From Stenotrophomonas maltophilia (lineage in GTDB: Bacteria > Pseudomonadota > Gammaproteobacteria > Xanthomonadales > Xanthomonadaceae): 64,000 nucleotides of DNA. The notes beneath the pieces were generated by a model. The model saw only the letters and a program-made list of their open reading frames with translations. It did no database searches and was not told the DNA's origin. The translations under genes and the position numbers were made by a program. Below are positions 33,343-41,674 of the stretch, piece by piece. Location: contig DGLB01000057.1 of the NCBI GenBank assembly GCA_002387845.1, positions 9,425 to 73,424 on the forward strand, read 5' to 3'. Numbering within the stretch: position 1 is the first letter of the stretch; each line of letters opens with the position of its first letter.

Positions 33343-35733
33343 TCAGGGTGCCAACGCCGACCTGATCGCCCCGGCCAGATCACTGCGGGTAAACGGCTTG
33401 GCCAGAATCGTGCTCTGCCGTCCGATCGCGCCGCTGGCATCGATGTCACGCGGATACCCGGAGGTGAACAGCACCTTCAACTCCGGCTTGTGCTCCAGCA
33501 CCCGCTTGGCCAGTTCCCAACCCGACATGCCGGGCATCACGATGTCCGAGAACAGCAGGTCCACGCTCACATCCGGACGCTCCAGCAGGCGCAGCGCCGA
33601 AGCGCCGTCATGCGCTTCCAGTACGCGATACCCGAGCTGGCGCAGCGTATCCACGGTGTACGCGCGCACGTCGTCGTTGTCTTCGGCCACCAGCACGGTG
33701 GTTTCCGGCTGCGGCTCGTAGCCACCCAGCGCCGAGGTTTCCACCGGGCGGTCGGTCGGCAAGGTCGCCGTCGAGCGCGGGAACAGCAGCGTGATCGACG
33801 TACCCACGCCTTCCACCGAGTCCAGCAGCACATGGCCGCCGGACTGCTTGGCAAAGCCATACACCATCGAAAGCCCCAGCCCGGTGCCGCGACCGACTTC
33901 CTTGGTGGTGAAGAACGGTTCAAACACCCGTGCCATCGTGTCGGCCGACATGCCGGTGCCGCTGTCCTTCACCCGCACCATTGCGTACTGGCCCGGGCGC
34001 ACGTCCGGATGACGGGTGGCAACATCGTCATCCAGGTGCACGTTGTCCACTTCAATGGTCAATCGTCCGCCGTGCGGCATCGCATCGCGTGCGTTCACCG
34101 CCAGGTTCAGCACGGAGGCTTCCAGCTGGCTGGGATCGATCTCCACGCACCAGATGTCCGGACTGTTCACCACTTCCAGCTGCACCAGTTCGCCCAGCGA
34201 ACGCTGCAGCATGTCGCGCATGCCGTCGACCTGGGCGTTCAGATCCACCGGCAGGTTCTTCAACGGCTGCCGGCGCGAGAAGGCGAGCAGGCGCTGGGTC
34301 ACGTTGGCCGCGCGCATCACGCCCTTCAATGCGTTGTCCAACGCACGCGAAGAGCCTTCGGCGACATCGCCCAGACGCTCGGTGAGCATCTTGGCGTACT
34401 CCACGTTGCCGGCCACCACGGTGAGGATGTTGTTGAAGTCGTGCGCGATGCCGCCGGTCAGCTGGCCCACCGCCTCGATCTTCTGGCTCTGCCGCAGGGC
34501 CGCCTCGGCCTGCCGGCGCGCGGTGGTTTCCGAGGCTTCTGACACCACGGCGGTGATGTGGCCCTGATGGTCCTGCAGCGGGCGGAACGAGAACTCGAAG
34601 GTGCGCTTGCCGGTGGGCAGGCGCAGCTCCAGCTCGTGCCGCGAGGCCTTGCCCACCGCGGCCTGCAGCACCGCCTCGCAGACAATGCCTGGCGCGCCCT
34701 CGGTGCCGGCAAACCAAGCCGATTCGCAGAACAGCTGCCCGCGCACCTCCGGCTTGGTTGCCAGAATGGCCGACAGCGACGCCGAGTTGGTGTCGATGAT
34801 GTGGCCGTCGGTGCTGAGCAGCGTCTGGTGCTGGAAGCTGGACTCAAACAGCGCCTGCAGGCGGCTGTCACTCTGGTGCAGGGCAGACGTGCGCTCGTCC
34901 ACCTGGCGTTCCAGCGCCGCATTGTTGGCCCGCAGGGCGGCCTGCGCCTGCTTCAGTTCGGTGATGTCGCGGGCCATGGCGTAATAGCCCAGCACCTCGC
35001 CGCCTTCGCCGATCTCCGGCACCAGGTCCACCTGCGCATGGCGGGTGGTTCCGCCGCGCTTGGGCATGCTGGTCTCGAAACTTACCCGTTCGCCCTGCAG
35101 TGCACGGTCCAGGTACGGCTGCACGTCGTCCATGCTCGGCTGGCCGATCATGTCGCCGGCGCGCTTGCCGATCACCGTCTCCGGGGCATGGCCATACCAG
35201 TCCTGATACGCCTGGTTGACGAACTGGTAGCGGTGCTCCCGATCCAGGTGTGAAATCAGTGCCGGCAGCGAATCGGTGATCAGCTTCAGGCGCTGCTCCA
35301 CCTGCGCCAGCTTCTGCCGTTCCTCGCTTTCGGCAATCGCACGCACCACCGCATCGGGCAGGCGCTGCAGGCGCGACTTCACCACGTAATCGCGCGCGCC
35401 GCGCTTGAGCGCCTGCACCGCCAGTTCTTCAGTCAGCGTGCCGGAAACGAAGATGAAGGGAATCTGCGGTGCCATTTCGCACGCCAGGGTCAACGCGGCA
35501 TCACCGTCGAAGCCCGGCAGCACGTGGTCGGCCAGAATCACATCGAAGTTGCCCTGGCGCAGTGCCTCACGCATGCCGTCGTGCGACCAGGTGCGCTCGG
35601 CGGTGAACGACACCCCGGCGCGCTCCAGCTGCGCGGTGATCAGTTCCGCATCCAATGCGCTGTCTTCGACCATCAGGATCCGGATGGTCCGGGTTACAGC
35701 GCCTTCAGCCATCTTTGCGGGTCTTCGAGCCAT
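33343..35733 (-). CDS. Hybrid sensor histidine kinase with N- and C-terminal receiver domains (796 aa)
   Basis: Order of domains: receiver 1 (~18-140, ILMVEDSALDAELITAQL, VILADHVLPGFDG), PAS (~155-275, ending in YYAMARDITELKQAQ), a coiled coil, a second PAS-like domain (~290-405), HisKA (GQLTGGIAHDFNNILTVVAG), HATPase (NLAVNARDAMPHGG; DSGTGMSADT; GRGTGLGLSMVYGF) and receiver 2 (VLVAEDNDDVRAYTVDTL, LLFSDIVMPGMSG). Last gene of the phytochrome operon, overlapping the response-regulator gene. An alternative ATG at 35712 would shorten it by seven residues. The N-terminal receiver suggests that it is itself switched by phosphotransfer. Confidence 0.92.
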   Translation of the reverse strand: MARRPAKMAEGAVTRTIRILMVEDSALDAELITAQLERAGVSFTAERTWSHDGMREALRQGNFDVILADHVLPGFDGDAALTLACEMAPQIPFIFVSGTLTEELAVQALKRGARDYVVKSRLQRLPDAVVRAIAESEERQKLAQVEQRLKLITDSLPALISHLDREHRYQFVNQAYQDWYGHAPETVIGKRAGDMIGQPSMDDVQPYLDRALQGERVSFETSMPKRGGTTRHAQVDLVPEIGEGGEVLGYYAMARDITELKQAQAALRANNAALERQVDERTSALHQSDSRLQALFESSFQHQTLLSTDGHIIDTNSASLSAILATKPEVRGQLFCESAWFAGTEGAPGIVCEAVLQAAVGKASRHELELRLPTGKRTFEFSFRPLQDHQGHITAVVSEASETTARRQAEAALRQSQKIEAVGQLTGGIAHDFNNILTVVAGNVEYAKMLTERLGDVAEGSSRALDNALKGVMRAANVTQRLLAFSRRQPLKNLPVDLNAQVDGMRDMLQRSLGELVQLEVVNSPDIWCVEIDPSQLEASVLNLAVNARDAMPHGGRLTIEVDNVHLDDDVATRHPDVRPGQYAMVRVKDSGTGMSADTMARVFEPFFTTKEVGRGTGLGLSMVYGFAKQSGGHVLLDSVEGVGTSITLLFPRSTATLPTDRPVETSALGGYEPQPETTVLVAEDNDDVRAYTVDTLRQLGYRVLEAHDGASALRLLERPDVSVDLLFSDIVMPGMSGWELAKRVLEHKPELKVLFTSGYPRDIDASGAIGRQSTILAKPFTRSDLAGAIRSALAP

Positions 35734-36178
35734 AGCGGGTGCCCTGCGGGGGCGGCTGGTTGGTGATGCCCCAGAACATGCCCAGCCCCTGGATCGCCTC
35801 CAGGAACTCGGTGAAATCCACCGGCTTCACGACAAACGCATTGACGCCCAGTTCGTAGCTGCGCACCAGGTCACTCTCCTCCCGCGAGGAGGTCAGCATC
35901 ACCACCGGTGTGCTGCTCAGTGCTGCATCGCTGCGGATCTCCTGCAGCACTTCAAGCCCGTTGAGCTTGGGCAGCTTCAGGTCCAGCAGCACCACCACCG
36001 GCCCACCGTGGTTCAGGTCGGCATACTTGCCCTCGCCGCGCAGGTACTGCAGCGCTTCCACGCCGTCACGCACGTGCGTGACCTCGTTCAGCAGCTGGCA
36101 GCGGGCCAGGGCGGCCATGGTCAGTTCGGCGTCGTTGGGGTTGTCCTCAACAAGCAGAATTGGCCGAAGGTCTTTCAT
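35705..36178 (-). CDS. Single-domain response regulator, Rcp1-like (157 aa)
   Basis: A stand-alone receiver: ILLVEDNPNDAELTMAAL (acid pocket), VVLLDLKLPKLNGLEVL (phosphoacceptor Asp), VVMLTSSREESDL (Thr/Ser switch) and VVKPVDFTEFLEAI (Lys). This is the type commonly paired with phytochrome kinases (Rcp1 family). The start overlaps the bphP stop by four bases (ATGA). Its gene product likely carries the phosphoryl group between the phytochrome and the hybrid kinase or to a diffusible target. Confidence 0.92.
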   Translation of the reverse strand: MKDLRPILLVEDNPNDAELTMAALARCQLLNEVTHVRDGVEALQYLRGEGKYADLNHGGPVVVLLDLKLPKLNGLEVLQEIRSDAALSSTPVVMLTSSREESDLVRSYELGVNAFVVKPVDFTEFLEAIQGLGMFWGITNQPPPQGTRYGSKTRKDG

Positions 36179-38409
36179 GCGGGGTCTCCATGCTGCAGGG
36201 GTATCGTAAAGAAGATCGTTGCGCCCGCGCCCACCTCGCCCTGGGCCCAGACGCGGCCGCCGTGGCGGGTGATGATGCGGTGTACGTTGGCCAGGCCAAT
36301 GCCGGTGCCTTCAAATTCGTCGGCGTGGTGCAGCCGTTGGAACACACCAAACAGCTTGTCCACATAGCGCATGTCGAAGCCGCAGCCGTTGTCTTTGACG
36401 AAGAACACGTCTTCGGTATCGGTGCGCTCATGCCCGATCTCGATGGCCGGGGCAGGGGCGTCGCGGGTGAACTTGATGGCGTTGGACAGCAGGTTCTGCC
36501 ACACCAGCCGCAGCATGCCCGGGTCGGCTTCGACCTTGGGCAGCGGCGCGATGGTCCACTGGATGGTGCGGCCTTCGGCTTCCATCTCCAATGTGCGGCG
36601 TACATCTTCCACCAACGTGCCCATCTCCATGTAGATCTGGCCCATGGTTGACCGGCCCATCTGCGAGAAGCTGAGCAGGTCGTCCACCAGACGACCTGCT
36701 GATTTTGCCGACTCCACGATGGTATCGACGAATCGCTTCTCTGAACTATTCAGTTTTTCCTCGGCCGAGGACCACAGCAGCTCCGAATAGCCCACGATGT
36801 GGCGGAACGGCGCGCGCAGGTCGTGGCTGACCGAGTACGAGAACGCCTCCAGTTCCTTGTTGCTGCGAACCAGCTGCTCGTTGAGCGCGGCCATCTCCTC
36901 GGCTTTGCGCAGCACGATGTCCACAATGGCCGTGCGCAGTTCCAGCGCCGCATCCACGTCCACCTCGTCCCACGGCAGCGACTGCTGCTGCACGGTTTCC
37001 TTCCAGCTCTCAAAGGACTCACGCGGCGACAGCGGGCCGGTCACTTCCTTGCGCGGGTCACCGCCCCAGCGCACCGTGCGCACCACTTCGGGTCTGAACC
37101 AGATCACGAAGCTGTCGTGCACCTGCGAAATGGAGATGGCCAGCACGCCGCTGGCAACTCCGCTGAAGGCGGCCGCCTCGTTCCAGCGAGCCGTGAGCGA
37201 ATCGGTATGGAAGAGGTCGCCCTCATGCGGCTGCACCGCCAGCCACTGCACCAGGGACATCACCTGCGCCTTGCTCGGGCAGTCGCCATGCAGCAGGCAG
37301 GCCCCGCGGTGGACGATCGCCGCGCCACTGGACTGGGTGAGGGCCAGCAGGCTTTTCGCATCGCGGCCCAGCGCGCTCATGAAATCCGTATCGCCGGCCA
37401 TCTGGCCCAGCAACCGCACCTGGATGGCACGGCGCGCAATGCGCTGCTCCACGCCCAGGGCGCGTTCCTTCAGCGAGATCTGCAGCGACAGGATCTGACC
37501 GATGAACTCGCAGGCGGTGCGTACGTGGTACGGCACCCGCATCGGCTGCTGGTTGTGGCAGGAGATCAGCCCCCACAGCTCGCCTTCGCGCAGCAGCGAC
37601 ACCGACATCGACGCGCCGGTGCCCATGTTGCGCATGTACTGCAGGTGCACCGGCGAAACGCTGCGCAGCATCACCGGGCTCAGGTCGGTGGGCGCGGCCT
37701 CGGCGCGCTCGGCCGAGCGCAGCAGCGGCACCGGCTGGTAACTGTTGTCGGCAATCAGCCGCACCCGGTTCTGGCGGTACAGGGCGCGCGCCTGGGCCGG
37801 GATGTCCGATTCCGGGAAGCGCAGGTCCATATAGGACGGCAGCACCTCGTTGCGGTGCTCGGCCACCACCGCGCCATTCCATTCCTTGTCGAACTGGTAG
37901 ACCAGGGTGCGGTCGAAGCCGGTGAGCTCGCAGATCAGCTCGGCCGCCAGCTGGCATAACTCGGTGGTGGTGCCCAGCCGCTCGATCGCGCCCATGAACT
38001 GGCGGATCTGCGGGTACAGGTCTTCCAGCGAGCCCGGCTCGCCCGGCACGGACTGCTCCAGCTCCACCATCAAGGTGTCGCCCACCCGGTGGCCCAGCAC
38101 CTGGTGGGTGCAGCCGCCGGCAATGGCGTGCGCGCCCAGGAAGCGGGTGGTGTCCGGAGCCAGATCAGCCAGCGCGGCGCGGCAGCCGGCCAAGGCACCG
38201 CCCAGCACGGCCTCCACCGGCTGGCCCAGCGGGTCGCCATGGGCTTCCAGCACGGCGGGCTGGGCGATGGCGCGCTCGATGACGACCAGCGAAGCCGGGT
38301 CCAGCACCAGCAGCATGCCGTAGGGCTGGATAGCCCCCGGGGTACGGATGGGTTCGCGCGCGCACGCGGAAAGGTCCAAGGCGCTCTCGCTGGGGATTCC
38401 GTTCGACAT
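36175..38409 (-). CDS. bphP: Bacteriophytochrome histidine kinase (744 aa)
   Basis: Red/far-red photoreceptor with PAS-GAF-PHY sensory core and HisKA-HATPase output. The biliverdin-binding cysteine is Cys16 (DLSACAREPIRTPGAIQPYG). The GAF domain has FPESDIPAQARALY (PASDIP-type motif, Asp intact) and SPVHLQYMRNMG; the PHY tongue has the PRESF (PRxSF) motif. The kinase His is in SVSHDLRAP near residue 528. The annotated ATG at 38409 is used; a GTG at 38427 in frame is possible. No heme oxygenase gene (bphO), often adjacent, is visible on either side. First gene of a three-gene operon. Confidence 0.94.
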   Translation of the reverse strand: MSNGIPSESALDLSACAREPIRTPGAIQPYGMLLVLDPASLVVIERAIAQPAVLEAHGDPLGQPVEAVLGGALAGCRAALADLAPDTTRFLGAHAIAGGCTHQVLGHRVGDTLMVELEQSVPGEPGSLEDLYPQIRQFMGAIERLGTTTELCQLAAELICELTGFDRTLVYQFDKEWNGAVVAEHRNEVLPSYMDLRFPESDIPAQARALYRQNRVRLIADNSYQPVPLLRSAERAEAAPTDLSPVMLRSVSPVHLQYMRNMGTGASMSVSLLREGELWGLISCHNQQPMRVPYHVRTACEFIGQILSLQISLKERALGVEQRIARRAIQVRLLGQMAGDTDFMSALGRDAKSLLALTQSSGAAIVHRGACLLHGDCPSKAQVMSLVQWLAVQPHEGDLFHTDSLTARWNEAAAFSGVASGVLAISISQVHDSFVIWFRPEVVRTVRWGGDPRKEVTGPLSPRESFESWKETVQQQSLPWDEVDVDAALELRTAIVDIVLRKAEEMAALNEQLVRSNKELEAFSYSVSHDLRAPFRHIVGYSELLWSSAEEKLNSSEKRFVDTIVESAKSAGRLVDDLLSFSQMGRSTMGQIYMEMGTLVEDVRRTLEMEAEGRTIQWTIAPLPKVEADPGMLRLVWQNLLSNAIKFTRDAPAPAIEIGHERTDTEDVFFVKDNGCGFDMRYVDKLFGVFQRLHHADEFEGTGIGLANVHRIITRHGGRVWAQGEVGAGATIFFTIPLQHGDPA

Positions 38410-38760
38410 GCCTAAAGCCACAGCCACAAAGGCTATAGCTTGGCATAGATGGGCGCCTGTTCATGTGTACGCCCGCGCGGACGCGTAGAGCCGGGCTCGC
38501 CCGGCTGCTCTTCGCGCGCCCCATGAACCCAATCGCCCGTCCAGACCGCACTCCGGTCCAATCACGACGCCTCCATACCTGGCCCCAACAACCGCCAACC
38601 CCGTCACACATGGCGCAACAACCCCGCAAAACCACGCCCATCGCGACACCGAATGTCGATACCCGCCCATCATTCGCCGCATCCGCCAACCCGCCCCTAT
38701 CATCCAAACCAAGCCGCAACCGCCTGCGTATCCATCTGATGCAGGGTGTGCCTTCGGAGC
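38410..38760. other. Intergenic region upstream of bphP with one REP element
   Basis: No supported gene. A REP/SMAG-like unit (GTAGAGCCGGGCTCGCCCGG..) lies at 38485-38508. The rest is C/A-rich on the plus strand with an open frame at 38463-38864 that lacks recognisable protein character. Confidence 0.5.
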
Positions 38761-38908
38761 TTGAAATCTCCTCAACAAACCAAGCTGTGGTGTCCCCGCG
38801 TCGGGAGGGTGATGGAATACAACACCCCTGTGGGGAATACGTCACGTCGCGTTTGGTTTGTTGAGCGAATTTCAACCTCCCGACTCCCTCGCCATACCGG
38901 CGAGGGAG
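38761..38908 (+). promoter_or_regulatory. Highly structured leader upstream of the symE-like gene
   Basis: A 23-bp imperfect inverted repeat (38761-38783 with 38853-38875, core CTCAACAAACCAA/TTGGTTTGTTGAG, three mismatches) encloses about 69 bases. Just downstream, 38884-38908 forms a perfect 10-bp hairpin (CTCCCTCGCC..GGCGAGGGAG) whose right arm contains GAGGGAG, a possible ribosome site for GTG 38919. In addition GTCGGGAGG at 38800-38808 is complementary to CCTCCCGAC at 38876-38884, allowing an alternative fold. It could act as a translational switch or as part of an antisense RNA (SymR-like) on the other strand. Confidence 0.5.
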
Positions 38909-38918
38909 CACACTTCGA

Positions 38919-39281
38919 GTGAGGTTGCCCGTGCGTAAATCAATATTCGAACAACTCACCCTCAGGCACTCAGGCTGCAGCTGGCATCAGCCGAAGAAGG
39001 TGCGGGTCACCAGAATGCGCATCCCTGCTCAGGGGTACAAAGCCGGGGTCGATGTCCCGGCGGTGATGCTGCAGGGAATGTGGCTGTACGGCTGGGAATT
39101 CGAGTCCGGGGGCTGGGTAAAGATCTCAGCCTCGCGGGGAAAGCTTGTGCTGGAGGTGGATCACGAGGCGCGGCGCAAGGCGGCGTGGTTTCGGAAGTAC
39201 GGGTCGATGAAGGGGTGGAAGCGGAGGCGGCGGGGGATTCGAGGTGTGATCTCAGCTGTCGTGCTGTGGTGGCGCAAGTGA
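38919..39281 (+). CDS. SymE-like type I toxin-antitoxin toxin (up to 120 aa)
   Basis: The segment VDVPAVMLQGMWLYGWEFES followed by GGWVKISASRGKLVLEVDHE shows the SymE pattern (P.l.L.G.WL...GF..G..V.v..G.LvI), an AbrB-like fold evolved into an RNA-cleaving toxin whose synthesis is SOS-induced and blocked by the antisense RNA SymR in E. coli. The C-terminus is very basic (KGWKRRRRGIRG). GTG 38919 (after GAGGGAG) and GTG 38931 (after GAGG, spacing six) are both possible starts; the SymE core begins near an internal ATG at 39015. A SymR gene is not demonstrated. Confidence 0.65.
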   Translation: MRLPVRKSIFEQLTLRHSGCSWHQPKKVRVTRMRIPAQGYKAGVDVPAVMLQGMWLYGWEFESGGWVKISASRGKLVLEVDHEARRKAAWFRKYGSMKGWKRRRRGIRGVISAVVLWWRK

Positions 39282-39587
39282 TGGGCTTGGCAACACAAAA
39301 GCCTCCTGCGCGCGTTGGAGGTCAATGCCGTCAAGGGAGAATACTGGTGATCAGCAGCTCGAATAGAAGCCGCGGACAAGCTCCGTCACCTTCGGCTGGG
39401 CCCCCAGCCGGGATGCTTAATGTCCCATATGGATAAATCCAAGTGGTGCGCTCCGTCACCAACATGCATGGGGGCGGCTGTCCGGATATCCTCAGCGCTC
39501 TTGCCAACACGTGATGTCCGCAGCGAAGTCTCATCCAGTCCAACCCACGAAATCCGGCAATAGATGCCAACGGGAGTTCACAACGCC
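39282..39587. other. 306-bp gap between symE-like and GHKL-nuclease genes
   Basis: No gene seen. It contains an 8-bp GC hairpin (CGGCTGGG..CCCAGCCG, 39393-39410) and the direct repeat CTCCGTCACC at about 39381 and 39450. The promoter of the downstream gene is presumably here but no clear hexamers were recognised. Confidence 0.4.
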
Positions 39588-41612
39588 ATGGTCGACAATC
39601 AGTCTACGGACATAAAAATCGAGGCAAAGCCGGATTTCCTGAAATCGCTAGCGTCCAATGTCAGCCCAATCACCGCGGTGTCGGAGCTTATCTGGAACGG
39701 GTTTGATGCTGGTGCTCAGCGCGTCAATGTTGTTCTCGAGCCGGACAGGCTGAACGGAATTCATGCGATCCGCGTCTCGGATGATGGTGATGGCATCGAC
39801 CATCGAAAAGTCGATGCCCTCTTTGGGGGGCTGGGAGACTCCTGGAAGGCAAGATCCCATCGTCATAAGGGAAGAACCCTCCACGGGAAAAAGGGAAAAG
39901 GCCGGTTCCGCGCCTTCGCACTCGGTGAAAGTGTCGAGTGGCGTACGACGTACCTCGACGGCAACACAGCCATGGCCTACACCATTACAGGACGAGCAAG
40001 TCAGCTGACCGGTTTCATTGCCTCGCGCCCCGCCGCGGCACCGGGAGAGCTTCTGGGAACCGAGGTCGTCATTGAGAACCTTGATTCAAGTTTCCCGTCA
40101 TTGACAAACGAATCCGCAACACAAGAGATCACCAGGCAGTTTGCTGTCTATCTAACAGAATCGCCTGGGCTGAGTTTGTACTTCAATGGGGAGAGGATCG
40201 ATCCTGCATCAGTGCAGAGTCACAAGGAAGAGTTCCACCTGGGTGATGTTGATCTGCAGAGTGGAAAGCGCGTTCCGGTCTCCATGACGGTCATCGAATG
40301 GTCGGTGCAGACGGATCGAGTCTTTGAGCTATGTGACGCGGCTGGTGTGTCGCTCCATGAGGTGGCAATAGGTCCACAGATAAAGGCCCCTGGTTACAAC
40401 TTCACGGTGTACGTGAAGTCTGATCACTTCCGCGAGCTGGACAAAGATGGCTCGCTCGTTCTGTCTGATCTCAGTCAAGATGTGGCAGACATCTTGGCCG
40501 TCGTAAAGGCCAAGGTACGTGAGCACTTCAGGCATCGGATACTGCAGCACCGTAGCGAAACGATTCAGCGTTGGAAAGCTGAAAAAATCTATCCCTATGA
40601 GGACAAGTTGGAGGTTCAGGCGTCTGAACAGATCGAGCGGCAGGTCTTCGACATACTCGCGGTGAATGTCGAGGATCATCTACCTTCGTTCGATGAGGCG
40701 TCCTTTAAATCGAAGAAGCTAACCTTCAGGTTGCTTGCTCAGGCTATCCGGGAGAATCCTGATTCGGTGATGATGATAATGGAAGAAGTGCTCAACCTAA
40801 GAAAGGATGAGCAGGATGATCTGGCCACGCTCCTGCACAAGACCACTTTGTCGAAGATCATCACCTCCGCAAGAGTGGTAGCTGACAGGTTGAACTTCGT
40901 CGAAGCTCTAAGTGACTTGCTGTTCAACAAGGAAAGCAAGAGCAGGCTTCTTGAGCGTGATCAGCTTCACAAAGCATTGGAAGTGGAGTCTTGGATATTC
41001 AAGGAAGACTTCAATCTTGCGGGGTCAGAGAAGAGCCTTGAAGACGCTCTGGCCATACATATCGACAAGCTGGGAAGTAGGCGGGATGAGCATGATCACT
41101 CTGCCGAGCCGGTGCTACGAGAGAATGAAAGGAGCGGTCGGGTGGACCTGATGCTGGCGCGATCAATTCAGCCAACCGAGGGTGTGCACGAATACCTCGT
41201 CATTGAGCTGAAGAGGCCCAAACAGAAAATCAGTTCGGACGTGATCGCCCAGATCAAGAGTTATGCTTTTGCCGTGGCCAAGGATTCGCGCTTTGATCAA
41301 AAGCGAACGAAGTGGACATTCATGGTCATTTCAAACGAGGTTGATGAGTTTGCCAAGTTCGATACCCGCCAGAAGGATAGGCCGGAGGGTTTGGTCTATC
41401 AGAGTGGAGACTCAAACATCACCGTTTGGGCCAAGACATGGTCTGAGATACTGAGTGATGCGCGTGCAAGATTGAACTTCTTCAGTCAGCAGCTTGACTA
41501 TCAGGCAGACTCCAATAGCGAGCTCGAGTACTTGAAGCGGGCGCATTCTAGGTACATCCCGAGCGAGTTGGCTGCGGTCGCAACGGTTTCAGAACGCAAT
41601 GCCATTGGATAA
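39588..41612 (+). CDS. GHKL (MORC/MutL-like) ATPase fused to a PD-(D/E)XK-like nuclease, candidate defence protein (674 aa)
   Basis: N-terminal GHKL ATPase with all nucleotide motifs: N box E33-L-I-W-N37-G-F-D40-A, G1 DDGDG (65-69), G2 G100-KK-G-K-G105 and GTEVVIENL. The middle (~330-490) is helical and resembles no family I can name. The C-terminal part has RVDLMLARS (D520) and YLVIELKRPKQKI (E540-L-K542), the spacing of a PD-(D/E)XK nuclease core. This ATPase-nuclease order matches bacterial MORC-type/MutL-like proteins proposed to belong to restriction systems. ATG 39588 is preceded by GGGAG; ATG 39564 is an alternative. Codon use (AGA, AGG, ATA, TTG frequent) and GC are clearly lower than in neighbours, suggesting transfer. 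It is followed by its own terminator. Confidence 0.85.
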   Translation: MVDNQSTDIKIEAKPDFLKSLASNVSPITAVSELIWNGFDAGAQRVNVVLEPDRLNGIHAIRVSDDGDGIDHRKVDALFGGLGDSWKARSHRHKGRTLHGKKGKGRFRAFALGESVEWRTTYLDGNTAMAYTITGRASQLTGFIASRPAAAPGELLGTEVVIENLDSSFPSLTNESATQEITRQFAVYLTESPGLSLYFNGERIDPASVQSHKEEFHLGDVDLQSGKRVPVSMTVIEWSVQTDRVFELCDAAGVSLHEVAIGPQIKAPGYNFTVYVKSDHFRELDKDGSLVLSDLSQDVADILAVVKAKVREHFRHRILQHRSETIQRWKAEKIYPYEDKLEVQASEQIERQVFDILAVNVEDHLPSFDEASFKSKKLTFRLLAQAIRENPDSVMMIMEEVLNLRKDEQDDLATLLHKTTLSKIITSARVVADRLNFVEALSDLLFNKESKSRLLERDQLHKALEVESWIFKEDFNLAGSEKSLEDALAIHIDKLGSRRDEHDHSAEPVLRENERSGRVDLMLARSIQPTEGVHEYLVIELKRPKQKISSDVIAQIKSYAFAVAKDSRFDQKRTKWTFMVISNEVDEFAKFDTRQKDRPEGLVYQSGDSNITVWAKTWSEILSDARARLNFFSQQLDYQADSNSELEYLKRAHSRYIPSELAAVATVSERNAIG

Positions 41613-41625
41613 GCTGGCGTCGTGC

Positions 41626-41674
41626 ACCCCGGTACCGTCTCTGCCAACTCGGCATGCGGCCGGGGTATTTTTTT
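41626..41674 (+). terminator. Rho-independent terminator of the GHKL-nuclease gene
   Basis: ACCCCGG (41626-41632) pairs with CCGGGGT (41660-41666) around an inner GCC/GGC hairpin, followed by ATTTTTTT. It begins 14 bases after the stop codon, indicating a monocistronic unit. Confidence 0.88.

Noticed and set aside
38463..38864. A 133-residue plus-strand open frame before symE
   Set aside because: It begins within a REP element and runs through the structured leader; composition is Pro/Arg/Thr-rich with no motif.
38931..39000. Antisense SymR promoter on the minus strand
   Set aside because: A/T-rich hexamers exist around AATATT, but no -35/-10 pair with acceptable spacing was found; left as an open question.
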